Assembly (NCBI GenBank): GCA_030063045.1 | Contig: JAQSEB010000002.1 | Span: forward strand, 1,364,001 to 1,428,000 | Direction: 5' to 3' | Source of the DNA: Pratylenchus scribneri | Taxonomy: Eukaryota > Nematoda > Chromadorea > Rhabditida > Pratylenchidae | DNA: 64,000 nucleotides | Shown here: in pieces, positions 1 through 17,372 of the stretch | How the letters are laid out: every line of letters starts with the position of its first letter | Numbering within the stretch: the first letter of the stretch is position 1 | The notes under the pieces: generated by a model | The model's database searches: none | What the model was told of the DNA's origin: nothing | The model's input: only the letters and a program-made list of their open reading frames with translations | Program-made: the position numbers and the translations under genes

Positions 1-1159
1 TTAATTGGTTTTTAGGATGGTAACCTGAATGCGTAATTGATGGCGTAAACTTTCCACGGTCCTGGATGGAATATTTGAATGAATTCCTATATTTATCCCT
101 TCTACCTTTGTAAATCGTTACGGTCCATTCGGTTTTGTTGGTTGTTTGTGGGGAAAAGGGTTAAAAGAATAAAAAGGGCTTTCTTTTGGTCGAATGGAAA
201 GATAAGCCGAAGTGATGAGAGAACCTTTGAATGGGACAAATATGGACATATTTATTACATATTTATATTTGTGCGCATGAATGAGAGGGGAAAATAGCGC
301 GCTAATTACGGCATCTTCTAAATAGCAAAATGGGGTTGAGGGAGGGGGAAGGAGGGGATGATTATGATGTTGGGTTGGTTGGGTGAGGGTGATGCATTCA
401 AAACATTTGAGAATTGACGTCAATACATTTGGTTGGGGCCATGATGATGAGCGTAATTTTGTGCCATTTTTATTTTTTTGATGAATTGGCCAAGACACCG
501 GCGGGAATTGAAGTAGGAAGCAATATTTCCACTCCAAGACAAAATAGGATTGCATGGGAAGCCAACAGCAGAGGAAGGCCTTACTTTCGGTCCCCAATGG
601 TCTGAAAGAGGAGGCGAGGTGGTGGATCGATGCTAGGAGGAAGGCCCAGGCCATAACTCTGTGGCCCACTTGTCAGGATAAATTGAGGAAAAGCGAGGGA
701 AAAAGAGAAGAGCACATCGTTTTGGCCTTTGGGGGTGGAGAGGAGAATAGACTGGGAATAATGTTGTCTCATCTGTCAGCCACCGCATAAAATGCACACA
801 TATAGCCTTGGGCGGGAGAAGAGAATGAATGCTTCTGGCAACTATACTATATGTGCATTTTTGGCCATAATGTTGGCCAATTTTTGGCCCTATACAATCT
901 TTTGAAATTTCACATGGAATAATATACAAAAGTTTATCCGTTGGTTAAATGAATGGGAAATCAAAATACAAAAAAAAAAAAAAACCGAAATAAAATGCTC
1001 GAATCTGGGCTACTATTATTAAAAGTTAAAGAAGGATGGCGAGAAATGGTCTACATAAAGAAAAAATGAATGATTGAGCCGAAAAAATATTACAATATCC
1101 ATATTAGAGTCAAATGGAGATATTCCTAATTTGTTCCTCTTTCCTCCTCTTTTCATTCA
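1..1159. other. Intergenic, no gene recognised
   Basis: Open frames occur on both strands but they have low-complexity composition, no recognisable family motif and no convincing splice structure. A 14-base A run lies near 970. It probably contains the 3' flank of the minus-strand transhydrogenase gene and untranslated sequence of a neighbour outside the window. Confidence 0.5.
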
Positions 1160-5726
<4,567 letters not shown>

Positions 5727-6125
5727 TTATAATTAAAATCCTAAAAATATTTATTAGATTCAAAAAATTCAATTTTTATGGGTGGGGTGTTCGTGTTTCG
5801 CTTTTCACTGAAAAAATCGTCTAAATCTAAACCATTACAACCAAACCCTGTTTCGAAAATGGTTTTTAAAGGTTTTCCAACATGCTGAAAAATCAAAACA
5901 TTATCACTACACTATTCACTTCACTATTACTAGGTTTTTGACTTAATCCCATCCCTATCATCCCTGTAAATTTCTGAATCTGAACCGGTTTGGATAAAGT
6001 GTCTTAAACCTTTTTCATTCAGTGAAATGAAACGGAAACTACGTTGCGTTCACCGATTTTTTATGTAGATGTATGTATCATATAGGATAGGATGTAATAA
6101 GTATTAAGAACAACATGAATTAAAT
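5727..6125. repeat. Divergent intergenic region with MITE-like inverted repeat
   Basis: This gap separates the divergent transhydrogenase and glycosyltransferase genes. GTTTCGCTTTTCACTGAAAA near 5795-5814 is matched in inverted orientation by TTTTTCATTCAGTGAAATGA near 6011-6030, bounding about 240 bases without coding potential. This looks like a short non-autonomous inverted-repeat element. Promoters of both genes must also lie here. Confidence 0.35.
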
Positions 6126-7952
6126 ATGTTTGTCTCTATTAATAATGTGTTTCGGCAACAAAAGAAAAATACATTTGCACTTTTAATATTGAATTTGATA
6201 ATTTATGTCAATTTTCGACCACCTTATTTTGAAAAATATGCCCTAAATTTCGAGATAAATGACTCAAATTTTCAATCTGCATTGTTTGATGCATTTGAAT
6301 CACTTGAATATATGTATGATGCACAAATTGGAAGATCGAAGGTTAATTCAAAATTGATTTGAATACATAAAAATAACCGAATATTTTCAACATTAGATTG
6401 CCGAAACGATAGAAAAACCTTCCTCTATTGATCAAGTCCGAGAATGTTTTGGCAAACATCAATTATCCAATTTTCCTCAAAGTAGAAAATGGGTTGAAAG
6501 TGGAGATTTTCACTTATTTTCTGCATATTTGGATTTACGTTTCAATCAACTTTATTCGAATTATCCAATTGTTCGCATCATCGCTTCGGCTTATGGAATT
6601 ATATCACCAAATACAACTTATTTCTGTCATTTACGACTTTACAAAGAGGATAAAAGAAATTGGATTGGAAATGTCGTAAAAGCGAATGTTCATTTGATTT
6701 GGCAAAGAGGCTGGGACCCGAGGAATGAATTTTATAATACATATTTGATTAGCTGCCCTTTTTTAATTAATGAAGAACACAAGGTGAAACAATAAAATAT
6801 TTATGTGTATATATTTATCTTCCAGGAGCAAAATTATGTATTTGTATCAAAAAACTCGCAATGTTTTACCGATGATGTGAATAAAAATTGTACAAAAATC
6901 ATCGAAGCACCAGAAAATTTTATCAAACAAAGAAGTGTTTTGGGACTAAAGCCAAATGAAATCAGGTTTATAATGAATATTGCATATTATTTCTCTTTAT
7001 TCTTATAAAGAATTGCTGTTTGTATAAAGGGTCTCACTTTTTTGGACGAATCTGAAATGTCTTCTCGTTGGATTGTGGAATGGCTCCAACTACAATGGGC
7101 CCTGGGGGCAAATTCAATTTCAATTTATACTTATTGGATACCGGATAAAGTCCGCAAAATACTTGACAAAATAGAAGAATTAAGAAGATCGGAATTCGAA
7201 TTGGTTAGTTTACTCTAATCTATCAGTGGTCAATATTTTAATTTTAGATTAATTTAGAATTACCAAATGATTTTCCAAATCAGGCAATGACGTAATTTAT
7301 AATAAATTTGGGTTTTAACATTATAAAAATTTAGCCGTCATCAATTTACATGGCGAAATAAACAACAAAAGAGAAGAAGCGAACTTGTGCCTTACAATGA
7401 TTGTTTTTATCGTTACTCTCAAAGCCATCATTTTATCCTAATTTTGGATGTTGATGAAGCCGTTATTCCTTTAATGCATGAAAACTGGAAATTTATGATT
7501 GCTAATGTTTTGAAAGACTCATGGCGAGCAGAACCTTCTTCAATCTCAATCAGAAATGTTTTCAAATTTACAAATAAAAGTGAAGTAAGTATTTTCGAAA
7601 ATCAACAAAGATCAAAAATTGTGCAAGAACGAGAACAATATGGAAAAAGTTTCATTAGGTAAATTATATTTTTTTACTAAATTTGAAACATAAAATCAGT
7701 TCCACAAGTGTAGTCAGTGTCTTCAACCATTTTGCCTTAAATCGTCTACATGGAAATGTTTCAAAAACTTTTTATGTGAGCGAAAATGATTCTTTGAAGC
7801 TTCATTGGAAGAGAAAATGTCCAAATTTGGAATTGGGTGATCAATTGTGTGCAAAAATTACGGAGGAACAACAAGAAGATTTTATTTTGGAGCCGTTTAG
7901 AAGAAAAATAGAAAATGCAATTGAAAAACTTGGATTCAATTTTACAAATTAA
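6126..7952 (+). CDS. Glycosyltransferase family 92 protein
   Basis: Predicted Golgi glycosyltransferase of the GT92 (DUF23) family, which in C. elegans includes a galactosyltransferase acting on N-glycan core fucose. The start at 6126 is followed by a hydrophobic stretch near residues 17-30 (ALLILNLIIYV), a likely type II membrane anchor. Family motifs appear in order across about 8 exons: IAVCIKGL, VEWLQLQWALGANSISIY, then YNDCFYRYS followed by the metal-binding DxDE motif (ILDVDEAVIP near 7441-7470), and FNHFALNRLHG near 7725-7755. About 480 residues, normal for the family. It is transcribed divergently from the transhydrogenase gene. The acceptor specificity cannot be told from sequence. 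Confidence 0.85.
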
Positions 7953-8348
7953 TTCGAATTATTGTAATTTTATGACAAGAAAATGAAAATTTGATTCACT
8001 AATTGAAATTTTTGTTAATAACACCTCTTCTCTACATATTAAATATTATATAGATTTCCCTAATTTTTCGTTTAAAAATCTTTGGAAAAAAATAATACTA
8101 ACCTAACAAGCTCAAAGTCTCCCTAATTGTCATAATTGTATTTTATTATTATTATTACAAATTCTTATTTTGTTTGTATAAAAAATTTTGAATAAATGCT
8201 TCCATAAATTCTATTTTTTTTTTTTTTGTTTTTAATAGACTTTAAAATGGTCATATTTAATTAGCTGATATTGATTGATAATAATAAATAATGTGTAAAT
8301 ATAAAATGATTAAGAAGTTTCATCAAACATTTAGATTTAGAAACAAAA
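7953..8348. other. Intergenic, AT-rich
   Basis: A very AT-rich gap between two plus-strand genes. It has AATAAA-type polyadenylation signals (for example near 8191) that would serve the glycosyltransferase, and a run of T near 8214-8227. No gene is seen. Confidence 0.5.
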
Positions 8349-11300
8349 ATGGATATAAACAATATAATTGAAGCTTTGAGATCTACAACAATTGCGGAAG
8401 GGCAAAATCAAGCCTCTGAATATCTCAAAAAAGTTGGATTTTGTTAATTTTGCTAATATCAATCAAAAGTTAAGGTCTCGTCCGTGATTGGATTCCCGCA
8501 AGTGCTGCTTCGAATCATTCAGGATGCTCAATTAGATTATTCCGTAAGACAAGCAGCGGTTATTTTTCTGAAAAATGTTGTCTACGAGCATTGGAGTGTG
8601 GACGACAAAGATGATGGAAAACAATGGGAATTGAGTGACCAAGATAAGGCGCCTTTAAAACATCAAATAATACAGGCGGTAATTCATTCACCAGAGCCTA
8701 TAAAGTTTGTTTTAATTATTATCTAATGTTAAAAGTAATAATGTATTCATCAGGGTTCATTTGTGTACAACAATGCAATCGATTATGCGCCATGATTTTC
8801 CAGAGAAATGGCCTGGTCTTACTGATGAACTGCTTCCACTTTTGAGTTCACAAGAAAGTGAAATTCTCATGGGAGCTTTGTTGATTTTGCACCGACTCTG
8901 CAAAATATTCGAGTAAGCATTTAAAGTAGTTCTTCCATTTTTCCGCCTATTCAGTGCGTTGAAAAATCGATGGTGGTCCTCATGGTCCACCAATATCATA
9001 CCTAGGACATTAGTCTTATCACAACCAAAAAGGTTGTTTAAACCAATACTCAAAACATTTATTTTTCAGATATAAACGTCAAAAAGACAAAACACCGCTT
9101 GTCGACTTCATGTGCCGAGCACTGCCCATTCTCCGTGAACGTCTTTCTACACTCATTGCAAACAAAACATCTGCTTCATATTTCGTCCAAAAACAAATAC
9201 TTAAAATTTTTTATTCGATTGTTCAGGTTTGAATTAAATAATTGAATAAAATAAATTGGATATTTAGTTTTCATTAAATTTACAAATGCTTCCAATTGAA
9301 GAATATGGCAGGTGGTTAAAGAATTTCATGGACATTATACAAAAAGAAATACCGCCTGAATGTGATGCAGTGCCGGAGGATGAACGCGCCGAGACTATTT
9401 ATTGGAAATGCAAAAAGTGGGCTTTGAAAAATGTTCAACGTGTCTTTGAAAGGTTTATTTAATTATTTATCCAAAATAAATTTATCTAACAAAGATATGG
9501 CAATAAAGGAAATGTTGACAAAGCCTATGTGACATTTGCTGAAGAATATTCAAAAAATTATGCCTTGCCGGTCATTGAATCATTGGTTTGCATTAATTCC
9601 ATATAAATTATTATTTCACTTTTTAGATGGTGGCTATTCTCAATGATTATATTGATGGAAAGTTTGTGTCCGATTATGCACTTTATCTGACTTTAAATCA
9701 TTTGTCTGATGCCTTGAACCAAGCACAAATTTGGCAAATAATAAAACCCAAACTTGAAGTAAGCTAAACTACTACTATACTATTCACACAAATAAATTTA
9801 CATGATTTTAGATACTCCTCAAAAACGTAATATTTCCATTACTTCAACATTCAGCTGAAGATGAAGAACTTTGGTCGGATGATGTTGAGGAATATTTGCG
9901 ATATAAATATGACGTTTATGAGGTTTATTTATATACTAAAAATCAATTTGAATAAATAATTTAAAGGATCTTCATCAGCCATCATCAGCGGCCTCAACTT
10001 TGCTGCAAATGATTTCAAAAAGGCAAGGAATTATGCAACAAATTTTGGAATTTATTCTTCGCAATTTGACACCAGCCTCAACGGCCCACCAAATTGATGG
10101 GGCATTGCACATGATTGCGGTTATTTCTTCTCAATTGCTTAAATCGAAGGTAAAAAAATAAATTAAATTATAATATAAATATTCATTTTTTTAAAGAAGT
10201 ACAAAAAAGATGTTGAGAAATTAATCGACGCCCATGTAACAATGCGTACTGCCCATGAGGTTTTAATTTTAATTTTTTTTATTCAGATATAATCAAAACC
10301 AATTTTTAGGTTCGTTTTGTTCGAATGCGTGCTTGCTATGTTCTGCATTATGCCTCCGAAACTCCATACAAAAATTCAAAAATATTGGAACGAGTGGTCA
10401 ATGCCCTGGTCCAAAGGCTGAAAGAAGACGCCGAATTGCCGGTTAAAGTGGAGGCCTCACTAGCCATTCAATCACTGCTGAATGATCAAACACTGAAAAC
10501 AGTGCCATTACTGAAGCCACATATTCGGGATGTGATTATAATTGTGTTGAGATTGGTGGCCGAAACCCATCTGGATGATTTGCCAGCCGTCGTGGATACT
10601 TTGATTGAAAATTTTGAAGAAGATGTCATCCCAATTGCCTATGAAATCACACTTGAATTGGTTATTTTAAAAATCCAAAAATAAATATAAATAATTAAAT
10701 TTAGGTAAATATTTTCAATAAAATGGTCAGTGGCGAAGGGACGGACGGTGATGGTGATGATGTTGTTGAGGAACACACCGTCGGCGTGATGGGCATTTTA
10801 TCGACGCTGGAAACCATTTTGGACCTTTTGGATGAACATGGAGAAATTATAAAGAAAATTGAGCCGATTGTTCGAAGTTGTGTAATTTCTATCTTCGAAT
10901 GTTATTGTGAAAGTAAGCTTATTATTAATTCTACTGAATTATTTATGTAAATTTAGATTATTTTGAAGAGGCTCTTTCACTTACAAATACACTAATTCAA
11001 GTGCATATTTCGCCTGAAATGTGGCAAGTTTATGGTGAAATTGAATTTATTATTCATCAAAATTTAATTTCAATTATTTAGATTTGGTCTATAAAACCTT
11101 CTTGGAGCAAGACAATTGCTTCTTCAGCGGTAAATAAATAATTATTTCTAATTTGTTAAAATTGTTTATTTAAAGATTGTATGCCTGTTTTGCATGCATT
11201 TGTTACCAAAGGTTAATTTATTTTGTAGTTTCCTATTATTGGAGGGGGAGGGCTAAGGCGACGAAGAAGATGATGAGGATGAAGAGAAAGATGCTGAATC

Positions 11301-12864
11301 ACCAAATCTTCATTATTCTCATTCTTCACAAATCTCCATCCTAATCTTCTTCTTTATCACCACCTTCTTGTTCATTATCCTCATCATCGTCTTCTTCTTC
11401 ATCGCCTTACATCCTTCCAAAAAACAGGAAAGAATTATTTTTATTTTAATCGACAATTTATTTAAATAAAAATTTAAAGATACCGGCACATTTTTGGCAT
11501 CACAAGAGAGGATCCAAAAATTGCTAACAATGTGTGAGAAAACAATGTCAGACAATGATTTGGATGAGAGTACCAAATCGCATGCAGCAAAAATGATTGA
11601 AGGTGAACACATTTATATGGTTCAAATTCATTCCCCAACAAATTTAAAGTGTTCATTCTGCAATGTCAAGGCCATATTGACGCACTTTTGCCCAGTATTT
11701 TGCAATTGGTTTTCAACCAATTTCAACAACCAATCGATGAATCGACCAATTTGAACTGCTATAAGCCACAACTTTTAATGGTTATTTACATCCATCATAA
11801 AATATTAATTAAATGTAATTTAGGTACTAATCAGTGCTTTGTATTCAAATTTTCAACTCACTGCCACATTTTTTGGTCAAATTCGAATTGACCCACAATC
11901 GAATACTTTTGAATGGTTTCTGGCTGAATTGTATAAAAATCGAGACCACTTTGAGGGAATTCACGATCGAAAAATGATAATTTGGATGATTTGCCGACTT
12001 CTTTCCGATGGAATTGTTCCTTCAATATTCCATAATCAAATTGATAAGGTAAAATAAAAAAAAATAATAATTTTTAAATTAGCTTAATTTTAGTTTATGA
12101 ATTGGATTTTGATACTATTTGATGAATTGCAGCGGTGCATGAAAGAATTGGCTGATCGAAACAAAGAAGACGATTCGGATGATGATGAGGAAGAGTCGAG
12201 TGATGGCGAAGATGATCGAATGAATGAAGAATTGAAGGATTCGGATGATGATGTCGATGAAGGTTTTTTATTCATATTTTAAATATTATATTTATTTTTT
12301 ATTAGAAAATATGGGATATTTGGAAGCATTGGAGCATGAAAATAGTCGACGCCAACAAAGACGATCAAGAAGGAAATCCAGCACAAGGAGTATGGCAGAT
12401 CAAACAGCGGATGGAAATATTTTCGATGATTCAGCTGATGATGAGACCGATTCGGAAGATTATCAAGATTTTCAGGTTATATAAATAAAATAATAAAATT
12501 TAATTCAATTCAATATTTAGGAAGAAACAGATTTGGAGGCTTTCACAACAATTTTGGATGAACAAGATAATAACCCTGGTCTTAACGTTTTTGTCCTCTT
12601 CAAACATACAATCGAAGGTTTGTATTATTTTTCTCAAATTATGATTAGTAAATTTTTTTAGTTCTAAAAGAGCAAAATGCAACAATTTTCTCGGCTTTGT
12701 GCGGAGAACAATTTTTAAATTCGGAAAAACTGGCAAAATTGAAAGCCCTCATGGAAATTTGCACACGAGAAGAGAATTTACAAAAATCAAAGCAATTGGC
12801 ATTGGCTGGTGGATATACTTTTGATGCAACCCAGGCTGTGCCAAATTCATTCAAATTTGCTTGA
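8349..12864 (+). CDS. Importin-7/8 (RanBP7/8-type beta-karyopherin)
   Basis: Nuclear import receptor of the importin-beta superfamily, made of HEAT repeats. The N-terminus (MDINNIIEALRSTT, then QASEYLKKV) and VRQAAVIFLKNVVYEHW match the importin-beta N-terminal Ran-binding region. IMRHDFPEKWPGL and the later VEASLAIQSLLND and EEDVIPIAYEI segments match the importin-7/8 body. The C-terminus has the acidic Asp/Glu-rich stretch of this subfamily (12165-12260, 12430-12470) and ends with GYTFDATQAVPNSFKF, comparable to the vertebrate C-terminal tail. About 17-20 short exons, about 1,040 residues. It is the first of five closely spaced same-strand genes. An intron at 11212-11480 holds an inverted repeat of acidic-codon-like sequence. 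Confidence 0.9.
11255..11408. repeat. Imperfect inverted repeat in importin intron
   Basis: The left arm, AAGGCGACGAAGAAGATGATG onward, is matched in inverted orientation by the right arm ending CATCATCGTCTTCTTCTTCATCGCCTT. Each arm is about 35 bases and they flank about 80 bases. The arms read like Asp/Glu-rich codons, but both lie between the exons encoding HAFVTK and DTGTFLASQ, so they are intronic. The transcript could form a long hairpin. Confidence 0.6.
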
Positions 12865-13130
12865 CAAACAAAATGGAAGAACAAATTTTGATTTAATTTG
12901 ACATTTTAAATTATCCGATTTTGCCTCTATAACAAATAATAATTAACAATATAAATTTATGAATCGTTGATTATTTTCTTATATCTTGCGACCATGGCTC
13001 AATTTTCTTATTCAATTTGTTGCTTTGTTAAAAATAAAATAATAATTTATTAATTTTTAAATATAAGTTTTTAACTTTTTAATTTAAGTAAATTTTAAAT
13101 GTAAATTTATATTTAATTAAATAAATAGTT

Positions 13131-14680
13131 ATGTTTAAAGCTTCATTGCGCCATTTGCATTTATCGAACAAAACTAGAGGGCCCTTTTTTAATCCGAATG
13201 AAACAAAAACTTTGACTGGTGCATATTTACAGGTAATAATAATTTATATTTAATAGTTTATCTTCAAATTTAAGCTTTCAAAATGTCGTCTCACTGCTTT
13301 AATTGCATCAACCGCGGTCGGTGGTTTTTTAATGTCGCCCGTTGCATTGACATCTCCTGCATTGTTTGGTTCTTGTATAATTGGGACAACTCTACTCTCA
13401 GGTTTACAGAACTTTTATTTTATCCTTTAATTATATTTTTAGCATCAGCTTGTGCATGCAATAATATAATGGAACGTCATTATGATGCCCAGATGAAAAG
13501 TAAAATAATTTATAATAAAATATGTTAATTCTAATAAAATTCCAGGGACCCAATCTCGAGTTCTCCCTATTGGTCGATTATCAAGTTCGCAGGCATTAAT
13601 GTTTGTTGGTGCCACCGCCTTTACTGGACTGGGAATCCTCTGTCTAAGTTAGTTAATTTGTCATTAATTTCTTAACATTATTGAAAAAAAAATTTATTTT
13701 AACACCAATTTTCTGTAGTTCAAAAATTGTTGCCTCAATATTTTTTACTTTGACATTCCACCCCAAAAATATAATTATTTATTTTTCAATTTAAATTATA
13801 ATGATTTTCTTTATATTTTTCAGGTTGTAATCATCTCACTTCCGGCCTAGGATTTATTAATTTCGCTCTTTATACGGGAGTTTACACTCCCATGAAAAGA
13901 TGGTAAATATTCTATTTGAACAAACATAAAATCTAACATGAAATTTATTTTAGGCATCATAGTTGCACTTGGGTGGGAGCAATTGTTGGGGCAATCCCAC
14001 CGTTGATGGGCTATGCAGCGGCTACAGGTTTAATAAAATTAACAGAAAGATTTAAAATGTAAGCAAATTTTAGGTGAATTGGACGCAGCCGCTTTTGTTT
14101 TAGGCAGTTTGCTTTTTTCCTGGCAATTTCCTCATTTCAATGCACTAAGCTGGAATTTACGGGATGACTATAATAAAGCTGGATATAAAATGGTAAAAAG
14201 TTTGCAAATTTAAACAAATGTCATTTCACTTTTTAGATGTGTGTTACAAACGAAGGACTTTGTCGTCGAACAACATTAAGGTAGAGAAATAATTATTATA
14301 AACCATTATTATTCTACTGATTTGAAGGCATTCCCTGATCTTGGCATTTCTCTGTCAATTTGCTGCTCCATTAACTGAACTTACAACATGGACTTTCGCC
14401 CTTACATCATTGCCGTTAAATCTGGGGATGATTGCATTATCATGGAAATTTTATAAAGGACCAGATAAAAAGTTAGCATAATTCTTTTAGATAATAATAA
14501 TTTAAATACTTCTTTAGAAATGCCAGCAATTTATTCAAATTTACACTTGCTTATTTGCCATTATTGATGCTTTTTATGTTTATATCAAAGAGTCAAATTA
14601 ATAGGAAGGAAACCAATGAAAATGAAGGACAATTAAAGAAAGATGAACAATATAAAAAAATTCGATTGGCAATAATTTAG
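13131..14680 (+). CDS. cox-10: Protoheme IX farnesyltransferase (heme O synthase)
   Basis: COX10 farnesylates heme B to heme O, the first step towards heme A of cytochrome c oxidase, in the mitochondrial inner membrane. The start at 13131 gives a basic presequence. UbiA-family prenyltransferase signatures follow: [17 protein letters not shown], containing the first Asp-rich motif in its N-x-x-x-x-x-x-D form, and [14 protein letters not shown]; then [35 protein letters not shown] and [25 protein letters not shown], the second conserved motif. Multiple hydrophobic helices run to the C-terminus. About nine exons and about 390 residues, including an intron of roughly 170 bases near 13650-13823. 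It lies 266 bases after the importin stop codon. Confidence 0.93.
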
Positions 14681-15009
14681 TTGTTTTTGTTTGTTTTTTA
14701 GGCTCTTTTCCCATTAAATTTTGCACAGCTTTAGGTTTCATTTTTGGATAAATTTTGTTGATAAAATTTAAAATATGATATTTTCTTTTGAATTATTTAT
14801 TTTATAGAATTTTTTATTTTATTTTTATATTTTGGTTTTGCTTGATTTTTAAATACGGCCAAAATTGGTCGCGCACAATATAAATTTTAAAGGAATTATT
14901 CTATTCTGACGTTTTAATCATTAAACAAACAGACAGAGAAGAAGAATTGTTTTGTTGCGGGTGCTTTGTACATCAATTTGACAAACAAAAACATTAAATA
15001 CCCAACAAA
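14681..15009. other. Intergenic gap between cox-10 and ubinuclein-like gene
   Basis: AT-rich, non-coding, with several T-rich stretches that resemble intercistronic sequence. No RNA gene or repeat is recognised. Confidence 0.5.
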
Positions 15010-15810
15010 ATGTTTATGTTTCCAAAAAAGAAGAATATTGTTGATGGGCCAAAATTTCGAATAATGGAATTTGAACTTTTTCCTCCTACATCTCGGAATT
15101 ATCCTCGATTTGATTATGAAGAAATATGCTCGAAATTAGAGGTTGTTTAACATTTAACAAATATAATTCATTCTCCATTAACTTTAAATTTCAGGTCAGT
15201 GGATCTTCCAAAACGCAATCGGAAGTTCATGAGGAATTTCGGGATAGAGATGCCGCCGATGAAATTGTTAGGAGGTTGGAAGAGAAATATGTACGTTTTT
15301 TGCACAAAATATCAAATAATTATTTAAATTAAGGGGACAAATACAGTTCAAATGTGCTCAACTTCTGTTGAACCAAAAAAGTCCAAGAAGAGCAAGAAAG
15401 GCCACAAATTTGCCCCAGAAGATGGTATGGATAAAGGATTTGGCTATGTTCAAGAAGATGGTTTTTTATATTGTTTAAATTATTTTACAAAAACAATGTT
15501 TTAAAGATTTTATTGATGATACGCAAGCGGTAAACTTAAATAAAATGTAATTAAAAGAACATTTGAATTTCAATAGTACGATGAATGGGTCCCAACAACA
15601 ATGGACACTACAAAACGAGGCCATTATGTGAATAAAGGACCGCTGGAATTTCGTCAACTAGAATTTTTATCATCATCTTCTTTGTCCCGGGAATCTGAGA
15701 GTAGCAATATTTCCACAATTCCTGCAGAAAATCCAAGTTCATCGGGTGAAGAAATTGAGATCATTCAAGATGACAAAAATGACGAAAAAGTGAAGACCAA
15801 TAAAAAATAA
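15010..15810 (+). CDS. Ubinuclein-like protein with Hpc2-related domain
   Basis: Predicted subunit of the HIRA histone H3.3 chaperone complex. The Hpc2-related domain (HRD) of ubinuclein/Hpc2 is clear once introns are removed: GFGYVQEDDFIDDTQAYDEW, then VPTTMDTTKRGHYVNKGPLEF with RQ following. This aligns with the human ubinuclein core around FIDDSEAYDELVP and GGFYINTGTLQFRQ. The N-terminus (FRIMEFELFPPTSRNYPRFDYEE) resembles the conserved N-terminal strand of ubinucleins. The tail is Ser- and Asp/Glu-rich and ends in KKNK-type basic residues. Only about 190 residues over five exons, far shorter than vertebrate ubinucleins and lacking their C-terminal middle domain. The HRD assignment is good; that this short protein is a complete functional orthologue is inference. 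Confidence 0.75.
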
Positions 15811-16073
15811 GTGCAAAAATTATTGTCTAATCATAATTTAATGTCTAAATTTGCTTTATCATTTTTCAATAAATTATTTGAATAAATTCGATTATCAATT
15901 AATTTTTTATATTCTACAATTATATATCCATGGATTATTTCAATATCTGTTTTAATTACGAATTCTTTTTAAATAAATGAATAGCTTTTACAGAATTTTT
16001 AAATATTAAAGCCAACAAATTGGAAAATCTGTTTTTAAAAACGGCCAAAATTGCTCCGCTGTGGAAAGGGCTG

Positions 16074-17191
16074 ATGCTGAATGACGACGACTTCCCAGCC
16101 TTGCCAAATTCAACAGGGCAAAACAGTCAACAACAGGTACATTCAATTTTGCAAATTATTTGTATAAAATCCAGTTTATTGTTAAGAAGAATCTATCAGG
16201 AACAATTACCGGAAATGAGGAGTTGAAGAGGAGGCATCGGTTGGCAATTGAAAGCAATGATAAAGTTGGAATACAAACACATCCTGATGGTTTTTAATCA
16301 TTAATTTTAATTGTGTTTTAATGCATTCCTTTTAAGGAAGGGTCACGAATATTCCACCCGGCATGCTCAATGACCAGTATGCGAATTAATTTTAAAATAA
16401 ATTATATTTTATTTTTAGATTCGGGATGGCCGGTTTGCTAACATTCCTGAGAACAATAGAAAGTGCACCATCCATTGTTGGGTTGGCTCTCGGACACGAT
16501 TTGACGAATCTGGGTCTCAATTTGAATTCATCAAAGTTCACAACAATAAATAATAAATTAATTAATTATTAATATTTTTAGAAGGAATCTTTACCAAACA
16601 TTCGGTGGACCTTGGGCCGATTTCCCTTGTCGAATACAGGACCTGGACACGAAAGTGCCCGAAGAATATTTGACCAATGCGACCATCCGAGACAAACTGC
16701 CGAATATAAAATTGAACAAATTGCACGAGGATGTGCTCTTCTATCTTTTCTACAATTGTCCCGGTGAAGTCTACCAAGTGGCCGCTGCTTCCGAATTGTT
16801 TGTTCAAATTAGCTCAATCAATAATATTCAAATTTTAAGGTATGCTCGAGACTGGCGGTTCCATAAATCCGAACGATTTTGGCTACAACGAGCGCCGTTC
16901 TCTGCACCACCGCGGGAAATTGGCGGGACGTACGAAAGATGTCAATACAATGTATTCGATCCAATCCAATGGAGAAGAGTGCCCAGGGAAATGGTATTGG
17001 AGTACAAGGACCTCGAAGGGAAGCCGACGGTGTCGGGCACCACCGCCACCACCCAAAATCATCAACAATCCTCATCATCCACCGCCAACACCAACTCCGT
17101 CATCGTCGGGGGAGGATCGACAATGCCACCAACACATCCACATCCACATGTTCCAACAAAAACTGATGGAGACCCGTCGATCTTTTCGTGA
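16074..17191 (+). CDS. ntl-2: CCR4-NOT complex subunit 2 (NOT2)
   Basis: Structural subunit of the CCR4-NOT deadenylase complex that controls mRNA decay. MLNDDDFPALPN at the chosen ATG matches the conserved N-terminal DFPALP motif of CNOT2. GLLTFLRTIESAPSIVGLAL and GHDLTNLGLNLNS match the NOT1-anchor region. The C-terminal NOT box follows: FGGPWADFPCR, VPEEYLTN, LFYLFYNCPGEVYQVAAASEL, ARDWRFHKSERFWLQRAP and VFDPIQWRRVPREMVLEYKDLE. The tail is Ser/Pro/His-rich. The frame is open upstream of the ATG back to about 16020, so an upstream exon is possible. About five exons. It lies 263 bases after the ubinuclein-like stop. Confidence 0.9.
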
Positions 17192-17372
17192 TTTTGATTA
17201 TTATTATTTTAAAATATAACATTTTCTTGTCCTCGATTTGATTGAAAAAAAATTCCAATAAATTTCAACAAGTTTTCACATTTTTTTCACATTTTAATTG
17301 GATTAAATATTTCCATTTTATTTTTTATTTATTTTTACATTTTACATTGCATTTTATTAAATTTATAAAAGC

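Noticed and set aside
118..669. Minus-strand frame of 183 residues
   Set aside because: Composition is low-complexity, it overlaps frames on the other strand, and no motif or splice context supports a gene.
8960..8990. Small hairpin TGGTGG...CCACCA in an importin intron
   Set aside because: The stem is only six bases; too short to claim as an element.
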